Part shown: positions 23,849 to 32,453 of the stretch, piece by piece
How the letters are laid out: every line of letters starts with the position of its first letter
Numbering within the stretch: the stretch's first letter is position 1
From: a bacterium
Lineage (GTDB): Bacteria > Pseudomonadota > Gammaproteobacteria > Nevskiales > OUC007
Assembly (NCBI GenBank): GCA_018222345.1
Contig: JAAFAL010000019.1
Location: 1 to 33,115, forward strand
Length of the DNA stretch: 33,115 bases
Direction: 5' to 3'
Position numbers and translations under genes: made by a program
Notes under the pieces: generated by a model
What the model was told of the DNA's origin: nothing
Database searches by the model: none
The model's input: the letters and a program-made list of their open reading frames with translations, nothing else

Positions 23849-24922
23849 CGGCCCTTCGATGTCCAGCGTCTGGGTGCGGCCCTGGGCTGATTGCAAGCCG
23901 GGCTTGAGTTGCACCAAATACCGCCCGGCAGGCAGCGCGCTACTTTTCAGCAAGGCTGGATTGTTGGCCGGCGACCAGTCGGTAGCGACCGCTTCGCCCT
24001 TGTCGTTCATCACCGAGATGAAGTCGCCAAAGCTTTGGCCAGACTTGACCGCGCCGTCGAACAACACGCCGATGCCTTTGCCGCTGCCGCCAGCGAAGGT
24101 GCCGGCGTAGAGCACTTTCAGTGCGCCGCTGGATTGTTCCGTGGCTGGCGGCCACCACGGCACCACTGCGGTTGCAGGGCGCGGCGCTTTGCCGCTGACA
24201 ACGGGTTCGGGTTCATTCGGGTCGCTGCGCGCGGGCGCCGAGGCGGTTTGCGTGCTGGTGCTGCTGTCGTCTGCGGCGTAATCGTCGCTTGAATAGCTAT
24301 CGCTGCCATAGTCGTCAGACGCGTAATCATCGGTGGCGTAGTCGTCCGAGGCGTAGGCATCGTCAGCGCTGGCCGAGTCGGTTCCGGCGGAGCCGTAGTC
24401 ATCGCTGGAGTCGTCGTCAGAAGCGGCCGAACTGCTGTCGGTGTCGTATGCGCTATCGCTGGAGGCCGACTCGGTGTCGTCGCTACCGTAGTCGTAACTT
24501 CCACTGTCGTAGCCATCACTGCTGTACGCGTCGCTGCCACTGGCATCTGCGGTTTCAGTGTCGCCGCTGCTGGCGCTGTCGTTGCCATAGCTGCCGTAGT
24601 CAGTTGTTTCGGCACTGGCGTAGCTGTCGCCGTAAAGCGCTGCGCCGCCACTGGCTTGGGCGACGTCCAAAGCGGTTTGGTAGCCGACTTCGCGGGCAAC
24701 TTTGGCGCCTTCTTCGCGGCCAATGCGCTCGGCATCCGCTTTGCTCAGGCCTTGTGATTCGCTGCTGGCTTGTTGTTTGGCATTGTCGTCACCACCCAAC
24801 ATGGAGGTCACGGCAAAGTAGGTGGCGCCGCCCACAGCGGCAATCACGATCAAGGTGATCAGCATGCCGGCAATGCCGCCGTGCATGCGCGAGGGCAGTT
24901 TCAGATCGCTAGGTGTAGTCAT
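23834..24922 (-). CDS. Unrecognised membrane-anchored protein with Ser/Asp/Tyr-rich tract
   Basis: I do not recognise this 362-residue protein. It has a short cytoplasmic start, one membrane segment (about 17-38, ending GGATYFAVTSMLGG) and a helical piece (58-90, KADAERIGREEGAK...). A strongly acidic Ser/Asp/Tyr/Ala tract follows (about 98-225), including six near-perfect pentapeptides ASDDY/ATDDY/GSDSY/SSDDY at 191-220. A Pro-rich hinge leads to a C-terminal domain of about 105 residues that looks beta-rich (ALKVLYAGTFAGG; GRYLVQLKPG). The orientation is probably C-terminus in the periplasm. The membrane segment resembles that of the next gene upstream. The acidic tract could bind cations or be a flexible spacer; this is inference. 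Confidence 0.75.
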   Translation of the reverse strand: MTTPSDLKLPSRMHGGIAGMLITLIVIAAVGGATYFAVTSMLGGDDNAKQQASSESQGLSKADAERIGREEGAKVAREVGYQTALDVAQASGGAALYGDSYASAETTDYGSYGNDSASSGDTETADASGSDAYSSDGYDSGSYDYGSDDTESASSDSAYDTDSSSAASDDDSSDDYGSAGTDSASADDAYASDDYATDDYASDDYGSDSYSSDDYAADDSSTSTQTASAPARSDPNEPEPVVSGKAPRPATAVVPWWPPATEQSSGALKVLYAGTFAGGSGKGIGVLFDGAVKSGQSFGDFISVMNDKGEAVATDWSPANNPALLKSSALPAGRYLVQLKPGLQSAQGRTQTLDIEGPVFID

Positions 24923-24930
24923 GGCTGGGC

Positions 24931-25350
24931 TTATCCGAGTTGATCTTCGATGACCTTGCGCGCGGTCTCGGCGGCGACACGGCGTGCTTCGGTAATGGCG
25001 GCGGCGCGGGCGACAGCCTCCAGGTCAGCGTCGTTGGCGGCGCTGGTGCTGTTTGGCGTGTAGGTTTCGCCATCCAATGCAGCTTGCGCGGCAGCCTCGG
25101 CAGCTTCGCGTGCTGCGCCCTCGGCGGCGGCGCGCGCGGCGCTACGCAGGGCGCGCTCTTCGCTGCTCATTGTGCTTCCTGACGCCGTCAGGCCACTACT
25201 TGCATTGCTTGAGAACACTTCCTCGGCAGTTGGGCCGTCGTCAGTTTCTTCGACTTTTTCGCCGCCGAAGAATTTCTCCATTGCGAAATAGGTGCCTGCG
25301 GTGATGGCTACCACCACCAGCAGCATGAAAATGGTCGATTTACGCAGCAT
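24931..25350 (-). CDS. Unrecognised small membrane-anchored Ala-rich protein
   Basis: A 139-residue protein with one N-terminal membrane segment (about 7-23, ending TAGTYFAMEKFFGGE), an acidic linker (30-60) and Ala/Glu/Arg-rich helices (63-93 and 108-138) likely to form a coiled coil. I do not recognise a family. The TYFA...GG-acid pattern after the membrane segment is shared with the 362-residue protein, and both have AxxxAREx-like helices, which suggests a common origin of the anchor part. Start ATG 25350 has AGGGGGAA six to ten bases upstream. Eight bases separate it from the next gene, so the two form an operon. Confidence 0.75.
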   Translation of the reverse strand: MLRKSTIFMLLVVVAITAGTYFAMEKFFGGEKVEETDDGPTAEEVFSSNASSGLTASGSTMSSEERALRSAARAAAEGAAREAAEAAAQAALDGETYTPNSTSAANDADLEAVARAAAITEARRVAAETARKVIEDQLG

Positions 25351-25578
25351 AGTTCCCCCTGAACTGATCCCAGATCGGTTTAAGTGCCCGATGATTTGTT
25401 GTTTGTAGTCGCGCGGATCGTCCCAATATCAACCACATAGCAGTGCGAGTCAATCCGCGCGCGAGGCGCAGCATGGCGATCACACTTTTAGTCTATGCGA
25501 ATGCGGCCTATCATGCGCTGCAACATTGCACCTGCGCAGCGCGCAGTGCCCGAATCCCCACGACTGACACGTAACTTT
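25351..25578. promoter_or_regulatory. Divergent control region with long-spaced inverted repeat
   Basis: A 228-base gap separates the membrane-protein pair (- strand) from the FabG-type gene (+ strand). CGCGCGGAT (25410-25418) is repeated inverted as ATCCGCGCG (25453-25461), with 34 bases between. The arrangement would suit a dimeric regulator binding two sites, or a loop in a leader RNA. No clear -35/-10 boxes were identified. Confidence 0.35.
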
Positions 25579-27015
25579 ATGTCTGATTTTTATCTGGAAC
25601 TCACGCAGTCGCCGGTTGGCCGCCGCGTGGTCTCATCCTTGGGTTTGCCAACCCCGCCGTCGCTGGCGCGCAACGACGCCGCCTGGCCGGAGCAACCGCT
25701 GACCGACGCAACCGTAGCGCTGGGCGCCGGCCCTGGTGGGCGCGTTACCACGCAGTTGGCTGATGCCGTCACCGGCATGGGTGGCGCGGTCGTCACTGTC
25801 GAGGGCTTCGATAATGGCTCTGACGTGCCAGCCAGCGGCACCGCAACTGCGGGCAGCGACGATACCCCTGGCACCAAGCTGCATGCTGCCGTGTTCGACG
25901 CCACTGGGCTGTCGTCACCGGCCGAGCTGCGCGCCTTGTATGACTTTTACCACCCGATCGCGCGCCAAGTGCAGGCGAATGGCCGCTTGCTTGTGGTCGG
26001 CACGCCGCCGGAATCGGCCAAAGGCGTGGCCGCCAAAACCGCCGCGCGCGCGCTCGAAGGTTTTGTGCGCAGCCTGGGCAAGGAATTTGGCAAGAAGGGC
26101 ATTACCGCAATGTTGATTCTGGTCGAGCCCGGCGCCGAGGCCCATCTGGCCGGGCCTGTGCGTTTCGCACTCAGCAAACCGTCGGCGTTTGTGACTGGCC
26201 AGACCATGGTCGTCAGCAACACCGCCAAAGGCGAGGCGGCGACAACATGGGCTGCACCGTTGGCTGGCAAAGTCGCGTTGGTCACCGGCGCCGCGCGCGG
26301 CATTGGCGAAGCGATTGCCGTGGCGCTGGCCCGTGAAGGCGCGCAAGTGATCTGCCTCGACCGGCCCGGCGAAGAAGAGGCCTTGGCTGAAGTGACGGCC
26401 AACTTGGCGACACCGGGCGGCAAGCCATTGGCGGTGGATATCACTTCGGAGCATGCGCCCAGCCGCATCGCCGCCTTCGTTACCGAGCAATTCAGCGGTG
26501 TCGATATCGTCGTCCACAACGCCGGCGTGACGCGCGACAAAACCTTGGCGCGCATGAGCGAACAATGGTGGGACATGGTGCTGGACATCAACCTGGGCTC
26601 GATCCTCGAGATTAACGACGCCCTGACCACAGCGCCCAAAGGCAAAAAAGCCCCGCTGCGCGATGGCGGCCGGGTGATATGCGTGTCGTCCATCGGCGGC
26701 ATTGCAGGCAACTTTGGCCAGACCAACTACGCGGCCTCCAAGGCTGGCGTGATTGGCTATGTCGCGGCCCTGTCGGAAACGCTGGCCAAGCGCGGTATTA
26801 CTGTCAATGCCGCTGCACCGGGCTTTATCGAAACCCGCATGACGGCGGCCATGCCGTTTGGTGTGCGCGAAGCCGGCCGGCGCCTCAACGCCTTGTCGCA
26901 AGGTGGTATGCCCGAGGATGTGGCCGAGTTGATCACCTTCTTCGCCACGCCGGGTGCGCAGGGCGTTACCGGGCAAACCGTGCGCGTGTGCGGCCAGAAC
27001 TTGGTTGGAGCATAG
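25579..27015 (+). CDS. Two-domain 3-oxoacyl-ACP/CoA reductase, FabG4 type
   Basis: A 478-residue protein with an N-terminal degenerate Rossmann-like domain (about 40-215) and a C-terminal SDR domain. The latter has TGAARGIG (236-243), HNAGVTRDKTL (313-323), the serine pair in VSSIGG (369-374), Tyr384 and Lys388. This arrangement is that of high-molecular-weight FabG proteins such as mycobacterial FabG4, which reduce 3-oxoacyl-CoA or -ACP with NAD(P)H. ATG 25579 begins MSDFYLELTQSPVGR, the usual start of proteobacterial members; upstream in-frame codons to 25495 look non-coding. In many relatives it is next to thiolase and MaoC genes; here it stands alone before pyrD. Confidence 0.9.
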   Translation: MSDFYLELTQSPVGRRVVSSLGLPTPPSLARNDAAWPEQPLTDATVALGAGPGGRVTTQLADAVTGMGGAVVTVEGFDNGSDVPASGTATAGSDDTPGTKLHAAVFDATGLSSPAELRALYDFYHPIARQVQANGRLLVVGTPPESAKGVAAKTAARALEGFVRSLGKEFGKKGITAMLILVEPGAEAHLAGPVRFALSKPSAFVTGQTMVVSNTAKGEAATTWAAPLAGKVALVTGAARGIGEAIAVALAREGAQVICLDRPGEEEALAEVTANLATPGGKPLAVDITSEHAPSRIAAFVTEQFSGVDIVVHNAGVTRDKTLARMSEQWWDMVLDINLGSILEINDALTTAPKGKKAPLRDGGRVICVSSIGGIAGNFGQTNYAASKAGVIGYVAALSETLAKRGITVNAAAPGFIETRMTAAMPFGVREAGRRLNALSQGGMPEDVAELITFFATPGAQGVTGQTVRVCGQNLVGA

Positions 27016-27048
27016 GGGGTTGGAGCGCCGGGCGCTGGGCCGCGCCAC

Positions 27049-28074
27049 ATGATCCCGTCAGCCTGTTACGGCCTGGCGCGTAAGGCGCTATTTGCGCTGG
27101 ATGCCGAGCATGCCCATCACCTGACCATCGCCAGCCTGGCGCGTGCGCCGTTTACTGGCGCTGCGTTCGGCCGCGCTGGTGACGACCCGGTTGAGGTGAT
27201 GGGCCTGCAGTTTCGCAACCGCATCGGCCTGGCGGCCGGGCTGGACAAGAACGCCGAGTGCATTCCGGCCTGGAACGCCATGGGTTTCGGCTTTGCCGAG
27301 GTCGGTACCATTACGCCCAAGCCGCAACCGGGCAATGCCAAGCCGCGCATGTTCCGCCTGCCGGCCAAGACGGCGCTGATCAACCGCCTGGGGTTCAATA
27401 ATGTCGGGCTCGACAAAGCCTTGAGCAATGTCCGCAGCGCGCGCCGCGGCAACATGGTGCTGGGCATCAATATTGGCAAAAATGCCGCGACGCCTGCGCA
27501 GCAGGCCGTCGATGACTACGTCACAGGCTTGATGGCGGCCTGGCCGCTGGCCGACTACATCACCGTCAATGTGTCGTCGCCAAACACCAAAGGCCTGCGT
27601 GACCTGCAAGCCGGTGATGCCCGCGACGCCTTGTTGGGTGCGCTCAGCGCCAGCCGCGTGAGGCTGCAAGATGCGACCGGCCAGAACGTGCCCATTGCAA
27701 TCAAGATTGCGCCTGACATGGATGACGATGGCGTGCGCGCCATGGCCGATGCTGCCGTGGCCAACGGCCTGGACGCCATTGTTGCCACCAACACCACGCT
27801 GGCCCGCGATGCCGTGCAAGGCTTGTCGCATGCCGACGAGGTTGGTGGTTTGAGCGGCGCGCCGGTACGCGAGCGGGCGACCGCCGTGGTGCGTGTGCTG
27901 GCCGAGCACTTGGGTGGGCGCTTGCCTATCATCGGCGTTGGCGGCGTCACGCAGCCCGAACACGCGGTGGAAAAGCTGCAGGCGGGCGCCAGCCTGGTGC
28001 AAATCTATACCGGGCTCATTTACGCCGGCCCAGCGTTGGTGCGTCACGCGGTGCGTGCAGCCAAACAGTCATAA
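27049..28074 (+). CDS. pyrD: Dihydroorotate dehydrogenase (quinone), class 2
   Basis: PyrD oxidises dihydroorotate to orotate in pyrimidine synthesis, passing electrons to quinone at the inner membrane. It has 341 residues. The amphipathic N-terminal helices that dock to the membrane are present (LARKALFALDAEHAHHLTI). FMN-site blocks GLAAGLDKNAE (60-70), INRLGFNN (111-118) and NVSSPNTKGLRDLQ (174-187, with the catalytic Ser) mark class 2. Near the end come IGVGGV and SLVQIYTGLIY. Only a weak ribosome-binding site is seen before ATG 27049. It lies 33 bases after the FabG-type gene. Confidence 0.98.
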   Translation: MIPSACYGLARKALFALDAEHAHHLTIASLARAPFTGAAFGRAGDDPVEVMGLQFRNRIGLAAGLDKNAECIPAWNAMGFGFAEVGTITPKPQPGNAKPRMFRLPAKTALINRLGFNNVGLDKALSNVRSARRGNMVLGINIGKNAATPAQQAVDDYVTGLMAAWPLADYITVNVSSPNTKGLRDLQAGDARDALLGALSASRVRLQDATGQNVPIAIKIAPDMDDDGVRAMADAAVANGLDAIVATNTTLARDAVQGLSHADEVGGLSGAPVRERATAVVRVLAEHLGGRLPIIGVGGVTQPEHAVEKLQAGASLVQIYTGLIYAGPALVRHAVRAAKQS

Positions 28075-28195
28075 ATGTGCATTATCATCCGCACACTCGC
28101 CAAAGTTGTGTTGCAGTTTTGGCCTACATGCGCACAATAGCGCGCAGCGCCTCGGGGACAACGTGGGCGCTCACATTCAATCCGGACGAATGATT

Positions 28196-29395
28196 ATGAA
28201 GGGACTTCTCAACCGCGCTGCCTTGGTCAGTGGCCTTGTTGCCTGCGCAGCCGTAACAACCGCACAGGCAGTCAGTGCCCCCGGCTACGACATCCCGTAT
28301 GTCGAACTGGGCGGCGAGTTTGTGTCGGTAGATGACATCCGCGCCAATGACGACGGCATCGGTGGCCGCCTGCGCTTGGGCTTCCCCATTGGCATTGCCA
28401 ACAGCGCCATCGAACTGAGCATTTACGACAATGTGTTCGAGCGCGACCTAGACGGCGATGACGACTACCAGAGCGGTTTTTTCGTCAATTATGTGTATGA
28501 CCTCGGCGGCCTGCTCAATACGCGCGTGCGCCCCTTCGTACTCGGTGGTCTGGGCTTTGCCGAAGACGACATCCTCGGCAACAACGACACTCACCTGGGC
28601 CTCGACGCTGGCTTGGGCGCGCTGGTGCCACTGGGCTTGCCGTTTGCCAAGGGGCTGAGCCTGCGGGCCGATGCGCGCTACCAATACCAGTTCAACAAAG
28701 AACATTATCCCGGTGAAGACTCGGTGGCCGATGTACGCTTTTTTGTTGGCGCGCACATTCCCTTGTCGGCTTATTTTGAAGCCAAGGGCAAGCCGCAGAA
28801 AACACGCGACTGCGAGTTGGCCGTGGTTGACCCGACCACTGGCCGCACCGACTGCGTGAGCGATTCCGACCGCGACGGCGTGATTGATGGCCGCGACAAA
28901 TGCCCCGGCACGCGCCGCGGCGCAAGCGTCAACGCCAATGGCTGTGTGGCCTCCGGGCCTGACAGCGATGGCGACGGCGTGCCGGACAACTTCGATCGCT
29001 GCCCCGAGACTGTGGTTGGCGCTGCTGTGGATGGCAACGGTTGCCCAGTGCGGCAAATCGTCGTGCTCAATGGTGTGAACTTCAACACCGGCTCGGCAGC
29101 GCTCACCGATGGCGCCAAACAAGTGTTGGATGGGGTCGTTGAAACCCTGCGCAGCCAGCGCGCATCGCTGATCGAAATTGCCGGCCACACCGACTCGCGT
29201 GGCGACGCCCAAAGCAACTTGGCGCTATCGCAAAAACGTGCCGAGTCGGTGCGTGACTACCTGATCGAGCGTGGCATCACCGCTAGCCGGCTGACCGCGC
29301 GTGGCTATGGCGAGTATGAGCCGATTGCCAGCAACGACACCGCCGGTGGCCGCGAAGAGAACCGCCGGGTCGAGTTCCGGGTGGTTGCCAACTAG
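28196..29395 (+). CDS. OmpA-family outer-membrane protein
   Basis: A 399-residue envelope protein. A signal peptide (about 1-25, ending TAQA) is followed by a beta-barrel-like domain (about 30-200, with alternating strands such as YVELGGEFVSVDD and RPFVLGGLGF). Two TSP3-type calcium repeats follow, DSDRDGVIDGRDKCPGT and DSDGDGVPDNFDRCPET, then an OmpA peptidoglycan-binding domain (about 290-399) with GHTDSRGDAQSN, LSQKRAESVRDYL and ENRRVEFRV. It anchors the outer membrane to the wall. ATG 28196 gives a clean signal peptide, while ATG 28190 two codons upstream is equally in frame. A strong hairpin follows its stop. Confidence 0.92.
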   Translation: MKGLLNRAALVSGLVACAAVTTAQAVSAPGYDIPYVELGGEFVSVDDIRANDDGIGGRLRLGFPIGIANSAIELSIYDNVFERDLDGDDDYQSGFFVNYVYDLGGLLNTRVRPFVLGGLGFAEDDILGNNDTHLGLDAGLGALVPLGLPFAKGLSLRADARYQYQFNKEHYPGEDSVADVRFFVGAHIPLSAYFEAKGKPQKTRDCELAVVDPTTGRTDCVSDSDRDGVIDGRDKCPGTRRGASVNANGCVASGPDSDGDGVPDNFDRCPETVVGAAVDGNGCPVRQIVVLNGVNFNTGSAALTDGAKQVLDGVVETLRSQRASLIEIAGHTDSRGDAQSNLALSQKRAESVRDYLIERGITASRLTARGYGEYEPIASNDTAGGREENRRVEFRVVAN

Positions 29396-29420
29396 GGCAG
29401 CGCATCTGGCTCTTGAGCAC

Positions 29421-29451
29421 GACAACGCCCCGGCTAGCCCGGGGCGTTGTC
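29421..29451. terminator. Strong terminator-like hairpin after the OmpA gene
   Basis: GACAACGCCCCGG (29421-29433) and CCGGGGCGTTGTC (29439-29451) form a perfect 13-pair stem around CTAGC, 26 bases after the OmpA stop. Only GTTCT follows, so the U-run is poor, but the stem is very stable. It separates the OmpA gene from the next transcript. Confidence 0.7.
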
Positions 29452-29540
29452 GTTCTGGGCCGATCGGATAGCCGCGTATGTTGGCGGCGCCGGGCGCAAC
29501 TGGTTAGGCTAGCGCGCTGATTCTTTAGTAAGGACGCCCC

Positions 29541-30761
29541 ATGCCCAAGCCCAGTTACGACATCATCGTGTTCGGCGCGACGAGTTTCGTCGGCCAGATT
29601 CTCACGCGCTACCTGCTTGACCGGCACGGGGTCAGTGGTGGCGAAGTCAGTTGGGCAATTGCTGGGCGCTCGCAGGCCAAGCTTGATGCCGTCAAGGACG
29701 AGCAGGGCGCCAAGGACTTGCCGACCCTCGTCGCCGACGCCGCAGATGAGGCCGCGCTGCAGGCCATGTGCGCGCAGGCCAGCACCATCATCAGCACCGT
29801 CGGCCCGTACGCGCTGTATGGCTCGCCGCTGGTCAAAATCTGCGCCGAGACTGGCACCGATTATTGCGATCTGACTGGCGAAGTGCAGTGGATCCGCAAG
29901 ATGATTACCGAGCACGAAGCCGCGGCGAAAAAATCCGGCGCGCGCATCGTGCATTGCTGCGGCTTTGATTCCATCCCGTCCGATCTGGGAGTTTTCTACA
30001 CCCAGCAGCAGGCCAAGGCCGAGTTTGGCGCGCCGGCGTCGCGCATCAAGATGCGCGTACGCCGCATCAAGGGCGGCGCCTCCGGCGGCACCGTGGCCAG
30101 CCTGATGAATGTGGTCAAAGAAGCCTCGCGTGACTCTGCGCTGCGCAAGGAGTTGGCCAACCCGTATTCCGTCGCTGGCAAAACCCAGCCCACACGCCAA
30201 CCCAGCGTGAAAATGGCCGAGCACGATGCACATGCGCAAAGTTGGCTGACGCCGTTCGTCATGGCCGCCATCAACACCCGCATCGTGCATCGCTCGAACG
30301 CAGTTGCCGGCTACCCGTACGGCGAAGACTTTGTTTATGACGAAGCGGTAATGACTGGCGGCGGCTTCAAGGGCCGCATGCGCGCGACGACCGCCGCTGC
30401 CGGGCTCGGCGGCTTCATGGTTGCTGCTGGCATCCCGCCAACCCGCTGGTTGCTGGAAAAGGTCGTGCCCAAACCCGGCGAAGGCCCGAGCCCAGCCGAG
30501 CAAGAGGCCGGCATGTACGACCTGCGCTTTTTTGCCATCGGGGCCGACGGTAAAACCCTGCAAACCAAGGTGTATGGCGACCGCGACCCCGGTTACGGCT
30601 CCACCGCAAAAATGCTCGGCGAGGCGGGCGTGTGCCTGGCTTTGGACTGCAAGCGCGACGACACGCCGGGCGGTTTCTGGACACCTGCGACAGCGTTCGG
30701 TGATGCGCTGATCAAGCGGCTGGAAGCCCACGCGGGCCTGAGCTTCGAGCGGATCGACTGA
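29541..30761 (+). CDS. Saccharopine-dehydrogenase-like NAD(P)-binding reductase
   Basis: A 406-residue protein of the saccharopine dehydrogenase-like NAD(P)-binding family, related to eukaryotic SCCPDH and to the trans-acting enoyl reductase of mycobacteria. The Rossmann motif VFGATSFVGQ (10-19) is at the N-terminus, followed by AGRSQAKL, STVGPYALYG and YCDLTGEVQWIRKM (about 110-124), and CCGFDSIPSDLG. These blocks are typical of the whole family. A true lysine-pathway role is unlikely from the sequence; a lipid or acyl-chain reductase is more likely, but substrate is unknown. AAGGA at 29530-29534 lies six bases before ATG 29541. Confidence 0.88.
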   Translation: MPKPSYDIIVFGATSFVGQILTRYLLDRHGVSGGEVSWAIAGRSQAKLDAVKDEQGAKDLPTLVADAADEAALQAMCAQASTIISTVGPYALYGSPLVKICAETGTDYCDLTGEVQWIRKMITEHEAAAKKSGARIVHCCGFDSIPSDLGVFYTQQQAKAEFGAPASRIKMRVRRIKGGASGGTVASLMNVVKEASRDSALRKELANPYSVAGKTQPTRQPSVKMAEHDAHAQSWLTPFVMAAINTRIVHRSNAVAGYPYGEDFVYDEAVMTGGGFKGRMRATTAAAGLGGFMVAAGIPPTRWLLEKVVPKPGEGPSPAEQEAGMYDLRFFAIGADGKTLQTKVYGDRDPGYGSTAKMLGEAGVCLALDCKRDDTPGGFWTPATAFGDALIKRLEAHAGLSFERID

Positions 30762-30828
30762 TCGGGTCAATTAGGCAGCAGCATGAGCGCGCCATGAGTT
30801 GCGCGGAGCGGCTTGATAAAATGAGGCG

Positions 30829-31788
30829 ATGAGCGAAAACCCGCTAGAGCGCACTGTTGTCGCGGCGCTATATCAGTTTGCGCCGCTGCCGGATTGCGCA
30901 GACTTGCGCGAACCGCTGCTGCGCGTCGCTGCGGATGCCGGTGTTTGCGGCACCTTGTTGCTGGCGCCGGAAGGCATCAATGGCACCATCGCAGGCAGCC
31001 GCGCAGGTATCGACGCGGTGTTGGCCCATTTGCGCGCCGACCCGCGCTTTGCCGCGCTGGAGCACAAGGAATCCTGGGCGTTGGCTCAGCCGTTCAACCG
31101 GCTCAAGGTCAAGCTCAAGGCCGAGATCGTCACCATGGGTGTGCCGGACATCGACCCGACCGCCTCGGTGGGCACCTATGTTGACCCGCAAGACTGGAAT
31201 GCGCTGATCAGCGACCCCGATGTATTGGTGATCGACACGCGCAATGATTACGAGGTTGAGATCGGCCAGTTCGCCGGCGCGGAAAACCCCGAGACCACCA
31301 GCTTCCGCGAGTTTCCGCAGTACGTCGATCAAGCCTTGGCCGGGCAGCAAAAGCGCAAGGTTGCGATGTACTGCACTGGCGGTATTCGCTGCGAAAAATC
31401 GACTGCACTGCTGCGCCAGCAGGGCTTCGAGCAGGTGTTTCACCTGCGCGGCGGCATCCTCAAATACTTGGAAACGGTGCCCGAAGAACAAAGCCTGTGG
31501 CAGGGCGAGTGCTTCGTGTTTGATGAGCGCGTGGCTGTGCGCCATGGCTTGGAGCTGGGCAGTTATGACCAGTGTTATGGCTGCCGCTACCCGGTGTCCG
31601 ACGCCGATAAGCAGGCGCCGGAATACGAGCCCGGCGTGAGTTGCGCCCGCTGCTTTGATGCGCTCACTGACGCTGAGCGCGCCGGCCGCCGCGAGCGCCA
31701 CAAACAAGTGCTGCTGGCCAAAGCCCGTGGCCAGCGCCACGTGGGTAATACGCAAGCACCCAAAGCCGATGAGGCCGGGCGCGTATGA
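30829..31788 (+). CDS. trhO: tRNA uridine(34) hydroxylase (rhodanese family)
   Basis: TrhO (YceA) hydroxylates U34 of certain tRNAs with oxygen, the first step towards cmo5U/mcmo5U wobble modification. It has 319 residues. An N-terminal UPF0176 domain (about 10-105, with [11 protein letters not shown]) is followed by a rhodanese domain with [13 protein letters not shown] (134-146) and the active-site [10 protein letters not shown], Cys182. A C-terminal Cys cluster (CYGCR, then SCARC) probably binds zinc. Start ATG 30829 gives a normal N-terminus. It shares ATGA with the GST gene that follows. Confidence 0.95.
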   Translation: MSENPLERTVVAALYQFAPLPDCADLREPLLRVAADAGVCGTLLLAPEGINGTIAGSRAGIDAVLAHLRADPRFAALEHKESWALAQPFNRLKVKLKAEIVTMGVPDIDPTASVGTYVDPQDWNALISDPDVLVIDTRNDYEVEIGQFAGAENPETTSFREFPQYVDQALAGQQKRKVAMYCTGGIRCEKSTALLRQQGFEQVFHLRGGILKYLETVPEEQSLWQGECFVFDERVAVRHGLELGSYDQCYGCRYPVSDADKQAPEYEPGVSCARCFDALTDAERAGRRERHKQVLLAKARGQRHVGNTQAPKADEAGRV

Positions 31789-32453
31789 GCGAGCAACTGC
31801 CAATTCTTTACAGTTTTCGCCGCTGCCCCTACGCCATGCGCGCACGCCTGGCGCTGGCCATCGCCGGCCAAGCCGTGGAGCTACGCGAAGTGCTGCTGCG
31901 CGACAAGCCGATTGGCATGTTGGCCAAGTCGCCCAAGGGCACAGTGCCGGTGTTGGTGTTGCCGGACGGTGCAGTAATCGATGAAAGCCTGGCGATCATG
32001 CGCTGGGCCTTACAGCGCAACGACCCCGACGCCTGGTTGGATGTTGATGGAGCGGCGTTAATCGCTGCCAACGATGGCGCATTCAAACAGGCGCTTGATC
32101 GCTACAAGTACCCCAACCGCTACGACGATGTTGACCCCGCGGCGCAGCGCGATACCGCTTGCCAGTTCATCAGCCAGCTAGACCAGGCCTTGCAAACCCA
32201 TGGTGATGCATTGGTGGCGGCGCGCCCGACGCTGGCGGATTACGCCATCTTTCCATTCGTGCGGCAGTTCGCCGCGGTTGATCGCGACTGGTGGGCCGCG
32301 GCGCCGTATGCCGCCGTTCGCCATTGGTTGCGTGCTCACCTCGATAGCACCTTGTTTGCCCGCATCATGCGTAAACGCGAACCGTGGGCGCCCGGGGATG
32401 CCGTGGAGATCGAACACTGGCCCGTGCCGCAAGACTTGGAGCAAGCTGCATGA
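31785..32453 (+). CDS. Glutathione S-transferase family protein
   Basis: A 222-residue soluble GST-fold protein. The N-terminal thioredoxin-like domain starts [17 protein letters not shown], with a Cys-Pro-Tyr motif that could take part in thiol exchange, and contains the cis-Pro segment [12 protein letters not shown] followed by [10 protein letters not shown]. The C-terminal helical domain is present ([14 protein letters not shown]). Substrate cannot be predicted. It is tightly coupled to trhO and to the following cupredoxin-like gene through ATGA overlaps. A redox repair role near trhO is inference. Confidence 0.92.
   Translation: MSEQLPILYSFRRCPYAMRARLALAIAGQAVELREVLLRDKPIGMLAKSPKGTVPVLVLPDGAVIDESLAIMRWALQRNDPDAWLDVDGAALIAANDGAFKQALDRYKYPNRYDDVDPAAQRDTACQFISQLDQALQTHGDALVAARPTLADYAIFPFVRQFAAVDRDWWAAAPYAAVRHWLRAHLDSTLFARIMRKREPWAPGDAVEIEHWPVPQDLEQAA

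Noticed and set aside
24248-24631. Repeated short units suggesting a CRISPR-like array
   Set aside because: The units are codon repeats of a Ser/Asp/Tyr-rich protein tract, irregular in length and in frame, with no spacers.
24289-24858. Arg/Ser/Trp-rich open frame on the + strand
   Set aside because: It is the complement of the Ser/Asp/Tyr repeat codons of the 362-residue gene; repeat structure alone keeps it open.
29541-30761. Lysine-pathway saccharopine dehydrogenase
   Set aside because: Only the NAD(P)-binding family is supported; bacteria of this type make lysine by the DAP route and the motifs fit the SCCPDH/enoyl-reductase branch.
29283-30770. 495-codon open frame on the - strand
   Set aside because: It crosses the end of the OmpA gene, the terminator hairpin and the saccharopine-dehydrogenase-like gene; composition is that of an antisense shadow.
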